Assembly: GCA_947307005.1 (NCBI GenBank)
Contig: CAMZHY010000221.1
Span: forward strand, 1-6,489
Origin: an uncultured Planctomycetaceae bacterium
GTDB lineage: Bacteria > Planctomycetota > Planctomycetia > Pirellulales > Thermoguttaceae
DNA: 6,489 bases
Direction of reading: 5' to 3'
In this document: piece after piece, positions 6,469-6,489 of the stretch
Position numbering within the stretch: position 1 is the first letter of the stretch
Layout: every line of letters starts with the position of its first letter
The notes under the pieces: generated by a model
Databases searched by the model: none
What the model was told of the DNA's origin: nothing
Seen by the model: the letters and a program-made list of their open reading frames with translations, nothing else
Made by a program: the position numbers and the translations under genes

Positions 6469-6489
6469 ATGAGAGCCGTTCGACTCGTC
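6469..6489 (+). CDS. 5' end of a truncated gene, product unknown
   Basis: Only seven codons are present (MRAVRLV) before the window ends, with no stop. The call rests on the ribosome site and on the promoter upstream with no other gene to serve. The protein cannot be identified from this fragment. Confidence 0.45.

Overview
The window looks like a piece of chromosome from a Planctomycetota-type bacterium, possibly of the Pirellulales/Thermoguttaceae group. This rests on the unknown 319-residue protein, whose core motifs I recall from planctomycete proteomes, on the style of the lipoprotein hydrolase next to it, and on the G+C-rich, CG-dinucleotide-rich coding sequence. The taxonomic call is inference. 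There is no rRNA, tRNA, CRISPR array, transposase or integrase.

Layout. On the minus strand, a two-gene unit reads leftward from about 3333 to 72. It holds a conserved unknown protein with a helix-turn-helix-like core (2374-3333) and, 19 bases further on, a large secreted lipoprotein of the alpha/beta-hydrolase fold (72-2354). Next comes a divergent promoter region (3334-3612) with a strong-looking extended -10 promoter pointing right and a compact set of overlapping inverted repeats. On the plus strand lies an aldo/keto reductase fused to a C-terminal two-cluster ferredoxin-like domain (3613-4746). After a 173-base gap with a GC hairpin comes a PIN/NYN-like predicted nuclease whose C-terminal helical module appears twice (4920-6140). 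The last 349 bases are A+T-rich. They hold a good sigma-70-type promoter, several inverted repeats, and the ribosome binding site and first seven codons of a further gene that runs off the right edge.

How the genes fit together. The two minus-strand genes are probably co-transcribed, but no shared pathway is evident. The reductase is probably a single-gene unit under its own promoter. The PIN-like gene is clearly more A+T-rich than the genes to its left and may have a different history. I see no convincing multi-gene defence, secretion or biosynthetic system. The most unusual items are the architecture and composition of the PIN-like gene and the structured, A+T-rich leader at the right edge.

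Almost all other long open frames (for example antisense to the reductase and to the hydrolase) are by-products of codon use that avoids antisense stop codons.
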